DNA of 64,000 bases from WTFY01 sp965220875. GTDB taxonomy: Bacteria > Pseudomonadota > Gammaproteobacteria > UBA4575. Shown here piece after piece: positions 25,873-35,284 of the stretch (position 1 is its first letter; every line of letters begins with the position of its first letter). The DNA is taken from NCBI GenBank assembly GCA_965220875.1, contig OZ244849.1:930001-994000 (forward strand). Reading direction: 5' to 3'. A program made the position numbers and the translations under genes. The notes under the pieces were generated by a model. It did no database searches, had not been told where the DNA came from, and saw only the letters and a list, made by a program, of their open reading frames with translations.

Positions 25873-26793
25873 TCAAATCTGGATTCCAGTTAACTTACGG
25901 CAGGCTTCCAGGTATTTGTTGCTGGTGTTTATTATGATTTCTTCAGGCAGTCTCGGTCCAGGCGCACGCTTGTTCCAGTTCAGGGTTTCCAGATAATCGC
26001 GCACGTACTGCTTGTCTAGGCTTTTCGGGTTTTCCCCCGGGATGTAGGAGTCTTTTGGCCAGAAGCGGGAAGAATCCGGAGTGAGGGCCTCGTCGATCAG
26101 CATGATCTCTTGATTCTCATCAAGGCCAAACTCAAATTTTGTGTCGGCGATTATGATGCCGTGCTGCAAGGCATATTCGGCGGCGCTGCTGTACAGCTTC
26201 AGGCTGGTTTCGCGCACGCTTTCAGCGATTTCACTGCCAACCTTGCCGGCGACTTCTTCGAAGCTGATATTGATGTCGTGCTCTCCTACAGCGGCCTTGG
26301 TGGAGGGAGTGAATACCGGAGTTTCAAGCTTGTCTGCAAGCTTCAGGTCATTCGGCAGACGTACTCCGCTGATCGTGCCGGATTTCCGGTAGTCCTTCCA
26401 GCCGGAGCCGATTACGTAGCCGCGTACGATGGCCTCGAAGGGCAGCGGCCTCAGTTTCCGTGCAACGATGCTCCTTCGTTCCACGAATTGCAGTTCCTGT
26501 TCATCTGTTACCACTTCTTCAACGGGAATTCCGGCTAGATGGTTACTTACCTGTGCGGCAAATCTGTCGAACCAGAAGTTGGAGATAGCGGTAAGGGCTA
26601 TGCCTTTCTTGGGGATGAGGTCGGGCAAGATCACGTCGAATGCAGATATGCGGTCACTCGTCACAATCAGCCAGTGCGCAGGATCCACTTCATAGATATC
26701 ACGAACTTTCCCCTGAAACACCTTCTTCAGGGACTTCAATCCCGAATTTGACAGCATCTGGGTATTTTTAACAGGTAATTCTCCTGAGTGCAC
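25873..26793 (-). CDS. purC: SAICAR synthetase
   Basis: Phosphoribosylaminoimidazole-succinocarboxamide synthase; condenses CAIR with aspartate in purine synthesis. The long form here (306 residues) resembles the yeast Ade1 and plant type rather than short E. coli PurC. QGKVRDIYEV, SDRISAFDV, VIGSGWKDY, DTKFEFG and DEALTPDSSRFW are visible. The start is uncertain: GTG 26793 has CAGGT upstream, while ATG 26757 begins closer to the conserved core but lacks a ribosome-binding site. It is divergent from purE-purK, so the two purine transcripts may share a control region (26794-26864). Confidence 0.94.
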   Translation of the reverse strand: MHSGELPVKNTQMLSNSGLKSLKKVFQGKVRDIYEVDPAHWLIVTSDRISAFDVILPDLIPKKGIALTAISNFWFDRFAAQVSNHLAGIPVEEVVTDEQELQFVERRSIVARKLRPLPFEAIVRGYVIGSGWKDYRKSGTISGVRLPNDLKLADKLETPVFTPSTKAAVGEHDINISFEEVAGKVGSEIAESVRETSLKLYSSAAEYALQHGIIIADTKFEFGLDENQEIMLIDEALTPDSSRFWPKDSYIPGENPKSLDKQYVRDYLETLNWNKRAPGPRLPEEIIINTSNKYLEACRKLTGIQI

Positions 26794-26864
26794 TGGTTTT
26801 ATTTACCTGTCTCAGCCAAAATGCGCGTTTATTTTCAAAATCTGCCAGCAGGAAGGAGGCCTTG

Positions 26865-27353
26865 ATGGCCAAACCAACAGTAAGCCTGATCATGGGAAGT
26901 GGCAGCGACTGGTCTGTGATGCGTGCTGCTGCAGAAATACTAGACCAGTTTGGTGTAGCGTATGAAAAGCGGGTGGTCTCGGCACACCGCACCCCTGAGC
27001 TGATGGCCGAGTTCTCGCAATCTGCATTATCGAGAGGAATCCGGTGCATCATCGCGGGTGCCGGTGGAGCGGCTCATTTGCCGGGCATGGTGGCCGCGAT
27101 GACCACGGTGCCTGTACTGGGCGTTCCGGTTCCGGGAAAACACCTGTCCGGACAGGATTCGCTGTATTCGATTGTACAGATGCCAAAGGGCGTCCCGGTT
27201 GCGACCTTTGCGATAGGGGAAGCCGGGGCCACTAACGCTGCATTGTTCGCGATAGCAATGCTGGCCAGTTCCGATGTGCAGCTTAAGGAACAGCTGCAAC
27301 AATTCCGTTCATCACAGACCTCAATGGCACTCAACACCCGGCTGCCGGACTAG
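26865..27353 (+). CDS. purE: 5-(carboxyamino)imidazole ribonucleotide mutase
   Basis: Converts N5-CAIR to CAIR in purine synthesis. The 162 residues are standard for class I PurE. GSGSDWSVM, the SAHRTPE loop with catalytic His, and GAGGAAHLPGMVAA are intact. I chose ATG 26865 because GGAAGGAGG lies just upstream; a TTG three bases earlier is less likely. Its stop is followed after one base by the purK start. Confidence 0.96.
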   Translation: MAKPTVSLIMGSGSDWSVMRAAAEILDQFGVAYEKRVVSAHRTPELMAEFSQSALSRGIRCIIAGAGGAAHLPGMVAAMTTVPVLGVPVPGKHLSGQDSLYSIVQMPKGVPVATFAIGEAGATNAALFAIAMLASSDVQLKEQLQQFRSSQTSMALNTRLPD

Positions 27354-27354
27354 G

Positions 27355-28491
27355 ATGGTCTTACCTGGTGCCACGCTTGGTGTACTGGGCGGCGGCCAGC
27401 TGGGACGCATGCTCGTCCTGGCAGCAACGGCTATCGGCTATCGAGTTTGCGTACTGGACCCGGATCCATCGAGTCCGGCCGGCGAAATTGCACACCAGCA
27501 CCTGCAGGCTGCATACGATGATGGCGATGCATTGGACAGGCTGGCCAGTGAGTGCTCGGTAATTACCACGGAATTTGAAAATGTTCCGGCCGGGGTGTTG
27601 GAACAGCTTCAGGGTTGTTGCAGGGTATGTCCGGGGGCCCATGCGGTAGAAATCGCACAGAGCAGGGTAAGGGAAAAGCAGTATGTGCAGTCACTTGGAA
27701 TTTCTTGCACACCGTTCCAGCCTGTGACCAGTGAACAGGATATCGAGCAGGCTTTCGAGAATATGGGACCGGACCTGATCCTCAAGACAGCAAGATTTGG
27801 TTATGACGGAAGGGGTCAGGCTGCGGTACGGAACTTCAGACAGGCAGTACAGGCATGGCAGGCCCTGAACGGGGTTGAATGCATCCTGGAGCAGAGGATC
27901 GATTTGCAGACTGAAATTTCATGTGTACTGGCACGCTCATCTACGGGAGTAACGGACTTTTTCCCCGTTGCCGAAAATGTACACCGCAATGGCATTCTTT
28001 TCACCAGCACGGTTCCTGCAGGCGTGGATGAGGATATCCAGCGCGCGGCTTGCTCCCATGCCCAAAGCATTGCGGATGCCCTGGACTATTGTGGCGTGCT
28101 GGCATTGGAATTCTTTTTAGATCAGCACGGAAAGCTGTTTTTCAATGAAATGGCACCGCGCACACATAACAGTGGCCACTACACGATTGATGCATGCTAC
28201 ACCTCACAGTTTGAGCAGCAGGTACGGGTGGTCTGCGGCTTGCCCCTGGGCAGTTCCAGGGCGCACAGCGCGGTCACCATGGTGAATCTGCTGGGAGATC
28301 TTTGGGAGCCATGCGAGCCCAGCTGGGACCAGATCATGCAAGATAGTCGAGTCAAGCTGCACCTGTACGGCAAGAAACAGGCTCGGCCCGGCAGGAAAAT
28401 GGGTCATTTCTGTGTACTTGGGGCACTGGGTGAAGACACCCGCCCTAGGGCCGAGCAGCTGTATTCGAGGTTGCACGGCGCGCAGGTGTAG
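27355..28491 (+). CDS. purK: 5-(carboxyamino)imidazole ribonucleotide synthase
   Basis: ATP-grasp enzyme that carboxylates AIR with bicarbonate to give N5-CAIR, the PurE substrate. The 378 residues start at ATG 27355 (MVLPGATLGVLGGGQLGRML), one base after the purE stop. LILKTARFGYDGRGQ (ATP site), ALEFF and NEMAPRTHNSGHYTIDAC are the family hallmarks. A longer frame reaching back into purE exists but would not be used. The operon continues into the oxidoreductase gene 1 base later. Confidence 0.96.
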   Translation: MVLPGATLGVLGGGQLGRMLVLAATAIGYRVCVLDPDPSSPAGEIAHQHLQAAYDDGDALDRLASECSVITTEFENVPAGVLEQLQGCCRVCPGAHAVEIAQSRVREKQYVQSLGISCTPFQPVTSEQDIEQAFENMGPDLILKTARFGYDGRGQAAVRNFRQAVQAWQALNGVECILEQRIDLQTEISCVLARSSTGVTDFFPVAENVHRNGILFTSTVPAGVDEDIQRAACSHAQSIADALDYCGVLALEFFLDQHGKLFFNEMAPRTHNSGHYTIDACYTSQFEQQVRVVCGLPLGSSRAHSAVTMVNLLGDLWEPCEPSWDQIMQDSRVKLHLYGKKQARPGRKMGHFCVLGALGEDTRPRAEQLYSRLHGAQV

Positions 28492-28492
28492 C

Positions 28493-29497
28493 ATGACCCT
28501 GATGAAAAAATTTCCCGCATTTCGCATCCATGCTGAAGGGGCTGATACCCGTGCAGGAATCGAGCTTGTCGATCTGGAACAGCTGTCTGACGGGGATGTG
28601 ATCATTCGAGTGCATTACTCAAGCGTGAATTACAAGGATGCCTTGGCCGGCACCGGGAAAGCCAGGATTTTAAGGCGTTCCCCGCTTGTCGGAGGAATCG
28701 ATCTGGCTGGTGAAGTCGTGATGTCATCCAGCAACCGGTTTGCACCGGGTGATACAGTGCTTGTCAACGGCAGCGGACTGAGCGAGGTTCATGACGGAGG
28801 TTATGCAAGATATGCGCGTGTTCCGGCGGACTGGATAGTGCCCCTTCCCGCCAGGTTGAATCTGGATGAGGCCATGGTCATTGGAACCGCAGGGTTCACG
28901 GCCGCATTGTGCATACATCTGATGCAGCAGAATCACCAGTTGCCTGAAGCTGGCCCGGTCTTGGTGACAGGTGCGAGTGGAGGGGTAGGAAGCTTTGCCG
29001 TGCATCTGCTGGCCCGGCTTGGATATGAGGTCGTGGCTGCTACAGGTACCCCTGGCGCAGACGGATACCTTAGAAAGCTTGGTGCGCAGGAGGTAATTGC
29101 CCGTGATGAAGTCGAGATCGGTAGAGACATGTTGGGCAAGGCTCTATGGGCTGGTGCCATCGATAATGTCGGTGGTAAGACACTGAGTAGCGTGGTGCGT
29201 TCCACAAGACCTTGGGGAAATGTAGTAAGCGTGGGAATTGCGGGCGGGTCCAGTTTTCAGCTGTCCACGATGCCTTTTATCATCCGTGGCGTGAATCTGC
29301 TGGGCGTGAGTTCATCCAATTGCCCGCAGAGTCTTCGCAGGCATATCTGGGAGCGATTGGGGGAAGATCTTCGACCCGGGCAAATCAGGTCAATTCATGC
29401 ACAAACCGTGTATCTGGAGGATTTGCCAGACGTGTTCACAAGACTGCTCAACAACGAAATCAGGGGTCGGGTACTGGTCAAGGTACTAGACAGCTAG
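28493..29497 (+). CDS. AcuI/YhdH-type zinc-free quinone oxidoreductase
   Basis: Medium-chain dehydrogenase/reductase of 334 residues in the YhdH/YhfP family, whose characterised members (AcuI) reduce acrylyl-CoA with NADPH. SSVNYKDALAGTG and GIDLAGEV are family signatures. VLVTGASGGVGSFAVHLLARLG is the Rossmann loop, and no zinc-binding cysteines are present. AGGTG precedes ATG 28493. It is the third gene of the purE-purK unit, with 1-base spacing, though no purine role is known. The enzyme could also detoxify other unsaturated carbonyls. Confidence 0.88.
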   Translation: MTLMKKFPAFRIHAEGADTRAGIELVDLEQLSDGDVIIRVHYSSVNYKDALAGTGKARILRRSPLVGGIDLAGEVVMSSSNRFAPGDTVLVNGSGLSEVHDGGYARYARVPADWIVPLPARLNLDEAMVIGTAGFTAALCIHLMQQNHQLPEAGPVLVTGASGGVGSFAVHLLARLGYEVVAATGTPGADGYLRKLGAQEVIARDEVEIGRDMLGKALWAGAIDNVGGKTLSSVVRSTRPWGNVVSVGIAGGSSFQLSTMPFIIRGVNLLGVSSSNCPQSLRRHIWERLGEDLRPGQIRSIHAQTVYLEDLPDVFTRLLNNEIRGRVLVKVLDS

Positions 29498-29509
29498 GTC
29501 ACAGGCCTG

Positions 29510-30736
29510 TCAGGCAAAAAACCAGTAGCCTATCGCGATGGCAGCAGAGATTCCTGCCAGATCAGCAAACAGACCGCAGCCGATGGCATGGCGCACACGT
29601 TGTATGCCAACGCTTCCAAAATAGACTGCAAGCACATAGAAGGTTGTCTCGGTACTACCCTGTACCGTTGCGGCAAGATTGGCTGCAAACGAGTCCACGC
29701 CGTGGGTATTCATGGTTTCGAGCAGCATCGCACGGGCTCCACTGCCTGAGAACGGCCTCATCAATGCAGTAGGCAGGGCAGCGACGAAGTCGGTGTTCAG
29801 GCCAAAAACAGTCAGCAGACTTGCCACGGCTTCAAGCGCATGATCCAGGACCAGGCTGGCACGCAACACGCCTATGGCAACCAGCATGGCCACGAGGTAG
29901 GGAATAATCTTTATTGCAACTTCGAATCCCTGCTTGGCGCCGTCAATGAACGCATCGTAAACGTTAATCCTGCGGGCGAATCCCAGTCCCAGGAAAGACA
30001 TGATCACGAGCAGCAACAGGAGATTTCCGAGCAGGCTGGAACGTTCGGCAAGTTCGGCGTTCCCGACCAGCAGAAATCCCAGCAAGGCGCCAAACAGTGC
30101 TCCGAGTGCCAGCAGGTAAACCAGGACAGTCCTGTTGAACAGGTTCAGGCCCTGTATGTAGGCAACGAGCAGCAGCCCCGCAAGCGTAGAAGTGCCGGTA
30201 GCAAGCAGGATCGGGATAAAGACCGCAGTAGGGTCGGTAGAACCTTGCTGCGCACGAAACAGGAATATTGTCACAGGCAGCAGGGTCACGGATGAGGTAT
30301 TCAGCACGAGGAACAAAATTTGTGCATTGCTCGCAGTACTTTTGTTTGGGTTGAGATCCTGCAAGTCCTGCATGGCCTTGAGTCCCAATGGCGTGGCAGC
30401 ATTGTCCAGCCCAAGCATGTTGGCGGCCATATTCATGGTGATGGAGCCGATTGCAGGGTGATTGCCGGGTACTTCAGGCATGAGGTGTCGGAACAGCGGG
30501 CGAAAAATCCGTGCCAGAAGGTCTACGAACCCAGCCCGCTCGGCGATGGTGAAAAAACCCAGCCACAGGCAAAGAACGCCAATGAGCCCCAGTGAAATCT
30601 CGACGCTCAGCGCGGCCATGTCAAAGGTGGCCTGAATCACCTGTGCAAAGATTGCGGTATTGTCACGTAGCAGGGCCTGAAAAATGCAGCTCAGGAATGC
30701 GGCCCCGAAAAAGCCAAGCCAGATATAATTCAGCAC
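29510..30736 (-). CDS. SpmA-SpmB fusion, nucleoside-recognition (Gate) domain membrane protein
   Basis: Integral membrane protein of 408 residues with roughly ten hydrophobic helices and two Gate (nucleoside recognition) domains. The N-terminal half resembles SpmA (GSITMNMAANMLGLDNAATPLG) and the C-terminal half SpmB (GAKQGFEVAIKIIPYLVAM, PTALMRPFSGSGARAM, GSTETTFYVLAVYFGSVG). In Bacillus these are separate spore-maturation genes; fused forms occur in many non-sporulating proteobacteria and their transport role is unknown. It starts at GTG 30736 and converges with the oxidoreductase gene (12-base gap). Confidence 0.88.
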   Translation of the reverse strand: MLNYIWLGFFGAAFLSCIFQALLRDNTAIFAQVIQATFDMAALSVEISLGLIGVLCLWLGFFTIAERAGFVDLLARIFRPLFRHLMPEVPGNHPAIGSITMNMAANMLGLDNAATPLGLKAMQDLQDLNPNKSTASNAQILFLVLNTSSVTLLPVTIFLFRAQQGSTDPTAVFIPILLATGTSTLAGLLLVAYIQGLNLFNRTVLVYLLALGALFGALLGFLLVGNAELAERSSLLGNLLLLLVIMSFLGLGFARRINVYDAFIDGAKQGFEVAIKIIPYLVAMLVAIGVLRASLVLDHALEAVASLLTVFGLNTDFVAALPTALMRPFSGSGARAMLLETMNTHGVDSFAANLAATVQGSTETTFYVLAVYFGSVGIQRVRHAIGCGLFADLAGISAAIAIGYWFFA

Positions 30737-30788
30737 GGAATATGCCTGGAACCTGGTACGAACTTCACCCTGAAGCCAGCAGGCACGT

Positions 30789-31361
30789 CTATACGGCCAG
30801 GTAGCGCATGCCGCCCACTACGACCAGCACAATTATTCCCAAAACCAGGTTAATGCCCATAAGTCTTCGAATCTTCGCTAGCTGGTCTGCAGCCGTCTGG
30901 AAATTTTCATGTTTCAGTGCCTTGAGCAGTTGTCTGAAGGGTGCAAAAAACACATGCAGGAAAATCATGATCATGATGATTCCGATCACCTGCATGACAT
31001 GGATATGCCAGCCGACACGGGCCATTCCGCCGTAATGAGCATATATTATCCAGTAGCCGGTGACAGGCAGCACGATGATACTGATCCATACCCAGGCGAA
31101 GAAGGTGATCAGGCATTTTCGCCACAATTTAGTGCGTTGCTGGACTTCGAGCAGTTTGGCTGCTGCAGGTCTAAGGGAAGTGTACGCAAAAAACATACCT
31201 CCCACCCAGATGACGGCAGAAAGTAAGTGGGCAGCCACTGCAACAGGAAGGTAGTATGCTTGGATATCCAAATTTTCGTGCTTTTGTAGCCAGTTGGTAG
31301 CCTTGGCCCATATCCATTCAGAGGGCTTCGACAGCCAAAGTGTACTGGAACCGGGCTGCAA
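30789..31361 (-). CDS. CopD-like membrane protein
   Basis: Membrane protein of up to 190 residues with four hydrophobic helices. AHLLSAVIWVGGMFFAY and a later HIHVMQVIGIIMIMIFLHVFFAP give the regularly spaced histidines of the CopD/DUF2214-like family, which is thought to act in copper uptake or haem-related electron transfer. The start is unclear: the frame opens at TTG 31361, and a TTG at 31271 (LDIQAYYLP) would begin just before TM1. I saw no good ribosome-binding site for either. It lies upstream of the SpmAB fusion gene and diverges from rpe. Confidence 0.75.
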   Translation of the reverse strand: MQPGSSTLWLSKPSEWIWAKATNWLQKHENLDIQAYYLPVAVAAHLLSAVIWVGGMFFAYTSLRPAAAKLLEVQQRTKLWRKCLITFFAWVWISIIVLPVTGYWIIYAHYGGMARVGWHIHVMQVIGIIMIMIFLHVFFAPFRQLLKALKHENFQTAADQLAKIRRLMGINLVLGIIVLVVVGGMRYLAV

Positions 31362-31412
31362 ATTGTATGGTTATAGGCTAAAGTGCATTACCCGCTAACA
31401 GGTGTATCTGAA

Positions 31413-32096
31413 ATGTTGACTGACTGGATTGCCCCCTCGATATTATCTGCCGATCTTGCACGCCTTGGGGAAGAGGTGACTACAGTGCTGGGTGCGGGCG
31501 CAGACATCATTCATCTTGATGTCATGGACAACCATTATGTCCCGAACTTGACGTTCGGTCCTGTTGTTTGCAGCGCGTTGCGCGGTTTTGGGATACAGGC
31601 TCCAATCGATGTACACCTCATGGTCAAGCCTGTTGACCCGTTGATTCCCGAGTTTGCTGCAGCGGGCGCAAGCTTTATCACATTCCATCCTGAAGCCACC
31701 GAGCATATTGACCGCAGCCTGCAGCTGATCCGTGATCAGGGGTGCAAGGCAGGACTCGTTTTCAATCCAGCTACATCTCTGAATGTGCTTGAGTACGTGA
31801 TGGATAAGCTGGACATGGTGTTGCTCATGTCCGTAAATCCTGGTTTCGGTGGCCAGAAATTCATTCCTGCGGTGCTCGAAAAAATCAAGGCAGCGAGAAA
31901 ACTGATTGATCGATCGGGATTGCCGATACGCCTAGAAGTGGACGGTGGTGTTAAGGTCGGCAACATAGCGGAAATCAAGTCTGCTGGGGCTGATACCTTT
32001 GTTGCCGGTTCTGCAATCTTTGGATCGCAGGATTACGGGCGTGTGATTAGTGAAATGCGCGAGCAACTGGCTGCTGCGGGGCTTGCAGCCCATTAG
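31413..32096 (+). CDS. rpe: Ribulose-phosphate 3-epimerase
   Basis: Interconverts ribulose-5-phosphate and xylulose-5-phosphate. From ATG 31413 (CAGGTG upstream) it is 227 residues with a TIM-barrel pattern. APSILSADLARLG, IHLDVMDNHYVPNLTFGP and VNPGFGGQKFI carry metal and catalytic residues. GGVKVGNIAEIKSAGADTFVAGSAIFG binds the phosphate. It precedes trpE by 29 bases; rpe upstream of trp genes is frequent in proteobacteria, often with gph between, which is absent here. Confidence 0.97.
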   Translation: MLTDWIAPSILSADLARLGEEVTTVLGAGADIIHLDVMDNHYVPNLTFGPVVCSALRGFGIQAPIDVHLMVKPVDPLIPEFAAAGASFITFHPEATEHIDRSLQLIRDQGCKAGLVFNPATSLNVLEYVMDKLDMVLLMSVNPGFGGQKFIPAVLEKIKAARKLIDRSGLPIRLEVDGGVKVGNIAEIKSAGADTFVAGSAIFGSQDYGRVISEMREQLAAAGLAAH

Positions 32097-32125
32097 AAGC
32101 CCTGTCAAAAGATCATGTAGGTATC

Positions 32126-33592
32126 ATGCAGCTCGCTGAATTTGATGCCCTGAAGAATCAGGGTTATACCTACATTCCACTGCTGCGAGAGGTCCTTGCT
32201 GATCTTTACACGCCCCTGAGCGTATACCTGAAGCTTGCAGACCTGCCTTACACTTACCTGTTTGAGTCCGTTGAGGGAGGAGAAAACTGGGGGCGGTACT
32301 CCGTGATAGGTTTGTCGAGCCCGGAACGCATCAGGGTCTTCGGGGAGAAGGTCGTACATGAATGCAGCACTCGGATTCTGTGTTCAACGCAAACCGGTGA
32401 TCCTCTCACCTGGATCCAGGAGTTCCAGCACAGCCTGCAAGTACCACCTATCCCGGAATTGCCGCGTTTTACCGGTGGGCTTGTCGGGTACTTCGGTTAC
32501 GAGACGGTGAACTACATAGAACCCAGGCTTGCAGGCAGCAGCCGGTCGGATCCCCTGCAAACCCCCGATATCTTCCTCATGGTGTCCAAGGAACTGGTTG
32601 TATTCGACAATTTGAATGGAAAGATCTTTCTGGTGGTACACGTGGATCCTCATGATGAGCAGGCTTTCCAGAAAGGCCAACAACGTCTGGATAAACTTGT
32701 ACAGATCCTGCAACAGCCGGTGCCGGCCCCGGCCGGGGCCTGTTCTGCAGGCGTGCCGGTAAGTTTCACCTCTGAATTTTCAGAAAATTCCTTCAAGCAG
32801 GCTGTAAGGCGTACACGCGAGTACATCCGCGCTGGGGATGTCATGCAGGTAGTGCTGTCGCAGCGACAAAGTACAGCGTTTGAGGACCCCCCGGTGAACC
32901 TGTACAGAGGCTTGCGCAGCGTGAACCCCTCTCCATACATGTTTTACCTCAACATGGGAGATTTCCATATTGTGGGTTCGTCCCCTGAAGTTCTGGTTAG
33001 GCTCGAAGATGGGGAAGTGACGGTCAGACCGATAGCGGGGACCCGGCCGAGAGGTAAAGACCCTGGTCATGACCAGCTTGTCGAACAGGAATTGCTGCAG
33101 GATCCCAAGGAACTGGCGGAGCATCTCATGCTCATCGATCTGGGACGAAATGACGTAGGTAGGGTAGCGGACACCGGATCGGTCATGCTTACTGACAAGA
33201 TGATCGTTGAACGCTATTCGCATGTCATGCATATCGTTTCAAATGTCACCGGAAAGCTGAAAGAGCAGTATGATGCCATTGATGTCCTCAAGGCTGTTTT
33301 CCCTGCAGGCACGGTGAGTGGTGCCCCCAAGATTCGTGCCATGGAGATCATTAATGAGTTCGAGCCTGTGAAAAGGGGCATTTATTCCGGAGCAGTGGGA
33401 TACATTTCGTGGGACGGAAACATGGATACAGCCATAGCGATTCGGACGGCGGTTATCAAGGGCAATAAAATTTATATTCAGGCCGGTGCTGGAATCGTGC
33501 ACGACTCCGTTCCGGACAGGGAATGGGAGGAGACGAACAATAAGGCCGGTGCCTTGGTGAAAGCCGTGAAGCTCGCAAAATCAATGACCTGA
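32126..33592 (+). CDS. trpE: Anthranilate synthase component I
   Basis: Makes anthranilate from chorismate using ammonia from TrpG. The 488 residues show the tryptophan feedback-site region LFESVEGGENWGRYS and the catalytic-domain motifs IAGTRPRGK, LLQDPKELAEHLMLIDLGRNDVG, TVSGAPKIRAM and AGAGIVHDS. The start has AGGTA upstream of the ATG. It leads trpE-trpG-trpD-trpC. I saw no trp leader peptide or attenuator in the short space after rpe. Confidence 0.97.
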   Translation: MQLAEFDALKNQGYTYIPLLREVLADLYTPLSVYLKLADLPYTYLFESVEGGENWGRYSVIGLSSPERIRVFGEKVVHECSTRILCSTQTGDPLTWIQEFQHSLQVPPIPELPRFTGGLVGYFGYETVNYIEPRLAGSSRSDPLQTPDIFLMVSKELVVFDNLNGKIFLVVHVDPHDEQAFQKGQQRLDKLVQILQQPVPAPAGACSAGVPVSFTSEFSENSFKQAVRRTREYIRAGDVMQVVLSQRQSTAFEDPPVNLYRGLRSVNPSPYMFYLNMGDFHIVGSSPEVLVRLEDGEVTVRPIAGTRPRGKDPGHDQLVEQELLQDPKELAEHLMLIDLGRNDVGRVADTGSVMLTDKMIVERYSHVMHIVSNVTGKLKEQYDAIDVLKAVFPAGTVSGAPKIRAMEIINEFEPVKRGIYSGAVGYISWDGNMDTAIAIRTAVIKGNKIYIQAGAGIVHDSVPDREWEETNNKAGALVKAVKLAKSMT

Positions 33593-33663
33593 GCTCGTGT
33601 TTTGCCGCTTACGGGCTGTGCTTTTCAAGCCGGAAAACTCTCAAGTACGAGGCAGAAATTTTT

Positions 33664-34254
33664 ATGGTGCTAATGATTGACAACTACGATTCCTTTACTT
33701 ACAACCTGGTGCAATACTTGGGTGAGATCGGTGAAGAGGTCAAGGTCGTTAGAAATGATCAGATCAGTATAGAAGGGATCAGGGTGCTCCAACCTGAGCA
33801 TATCGTCATATCTCCCGGCCCGTGTACACCCAATGAAGCAGGCATATCACTGGAAATTGTCTCCGCATTGGGTGCGGAAGTGCCGGTACTTGGTGTTTGC
33901 CTTGGACACCAGAGTATCGGACAGGCCTATGGAGGCAAAATTGTCAGGGCAAACGAAGTCATGCACGGGAAGACTTCCAGGATCTATCATCACAGCACGC
34001 ATGTTTTCGAACAGTGTGACAATCCTTTTATTGCAACGAGGTATCATTCTCTGGTAATTGAAAGAACGAGCATGCCAGACTGTCTGGAAATTACTGCGTG
34101 GACACAGAAAGATTCAGGAGGAATGGATGAAATCATGGGAGTACGCCACAAGCAGTTTGCAGTGGAAGGGGTACAGTTTCATCCCGAGTCAATCCTGACG
34201 GAGTTCGGACATCATCTGTTAGCAAACTTCATTAATCAGAACCGGAAACGATGA
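33664..34254 (+). CDS. trpG: Anthranilate/aminodeoxychorismate synthase, glutamine amidotransferase subunit
   Basis: Class I glutamine amidotransferase of 196 residues that supplies ammonia to TrpE. MIDNYDSFTYNLVQYL, SPGPCTPNEAG and the nucleophile Cys in GVCLGHQSIGQA are present, with the catalytic HPES near the C-terminus. Such subunits often serve both TrpE and PabB. It overlaps trpD by 4 bases (ATGA). Confidence 0.96.
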   Translation: MVLMIDNYDSFTYNLVQYLGEIGEEVKVVRNDQISIEGIRVLQPEHIVISPGPCTPNEAGISLEIVSALGAEVPVLGVCLGHQSIGQAYGGKIVRANEVMHGKTSRIYHHSTHVFEQCDNPFIATRYHSLVIERTSMPDCLEITAWTQKDSGGMDEIMGVRHKQFAVEGVQFHPESILTEFGHHLLANFINQNRKR

Positions 34255-35282
34255 GCGAACAGGAAGCAGGATTTCGTCAGATCATGCAGGCCGTAGTCGA
34301 GGGTAATGACCTTGGCCGGGGGCCGATGACTGCCGTCATGCAGGAGATCATGTCAGGCCGTGCGAGTCCAGCACAGACCGCCGGACTACTGGTGGCCCTG
34401 CGCATGAAGGGCGAGACGGCATTGGAGCTTGCTACTGCCGCTTCCGTGATGCGCGATTTTTCAACACGGGTCGAAGTGCCCGTGGAGCGCCTGGTCGACA
34501 CCTGCGGTACCGGTGGGGATGCGAAGGGAACTTTCAACATTTCAACAGCCTCTGCATTTGTAGTGGCTGCCGCAGGCGGTGCAGTAGCCAAGCATGGAAA
34601 CCGTTCTGTATCGGGAACATGTGGCAGTGCAGATGTTTTGGAAGCCGCCGGTGCGAAGCTTGAGTTGACACCTGATCAGGTTGCACGATGTATCGAAGAG
34701 ATCGGCATAGGCTTTCTGTTTGCACCGATGCACCACAGTGCCATGAAGCATGCTGCAGGTGTACGCAGGGAGCTGGGGGTGCGCACGATGTTCAACTTGC
34801 TGGGCCCGCTTACAAATCCAGCAGGTGCAACACACCAGGTTCTCGGCGTGTTCTCCGGTACCTGGGTCGAGCCGATTGCAGAGGTACTTCGGTTACTCGG
34901 AAGCAGGCACGCATTGGTTGTACATGCAGACGACGGCTTGGATGAAATCAGCACCACGAATGATACGAGAGTCGCAGAATTAAATGAAGGAAGTATTTCC
35001 ACCTACCGGGTTTCCCCCCGTCAATTCGGTATCGAACCATGCAGTCTTGATGAACTTGTGGTACAGGATGTTCAGCAGAGCCTGGCAATGGTTCATGCGG
35101 CTTTCAGCCACAAGGCAAATCCCGCGTCCGATATTGTGAAACTCAATGCCGGTGCTGCACTGTACGCCTGTAATCAGGTTGCAACTATTGCTGAAGGAGT
35201 CGAGCTTGCAGCGGTGACGATTGCGAGTGGTGAGGCCCAGAACAAGTTCAAGCAGTATATCGAATTCACCAGGGATATTTGA
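34251..35282 (+). CDS. trpD: Anthranilate phosphoribosyltransferase
   Basis: Transfers phosphoribose from PRPP to anthranilate. The 343 residues are normal length. The PRPP-binding loop DTCGTGGDAKGTFNIST, KHGNRSVSG and GIGFLFAPMHHSAMK are family motifs. It overlaps trpG at its start, and its stop is adjacent to the trpC start, so all are translated together. Confidence 0.97.
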   Translation: MSEQEAGFRQIMQAVVEGNDLGRGPMTAVMQEIMSGRASPAQTAGLLVALRMKGETALELATAASVMRDFSTRVEVPVERLVDTCGTGGDAKGTFNISTASAFVVAAAGGAVAKHGNRSVSGTCGSADVLEAAGAKLELTPDQVARCIEEIGIGFLFAPMHHSAMKHAAGVRRELGVRTMFNLLGPLTNPAGATHQVLGVFSGTWVEPIAEVLRLLGSRHALVVHADDGLDEISTTNDTRVAELNEGSISTYRVSPRQFGIEPCSLDELVVQDVQQSLAMVHAAFSHKANPASDIVKLNAGAALYACNQVATIAEGVELAAVTIASGEAQNKFKQYIEFTRDI

Positions 35283-35284
35283 GC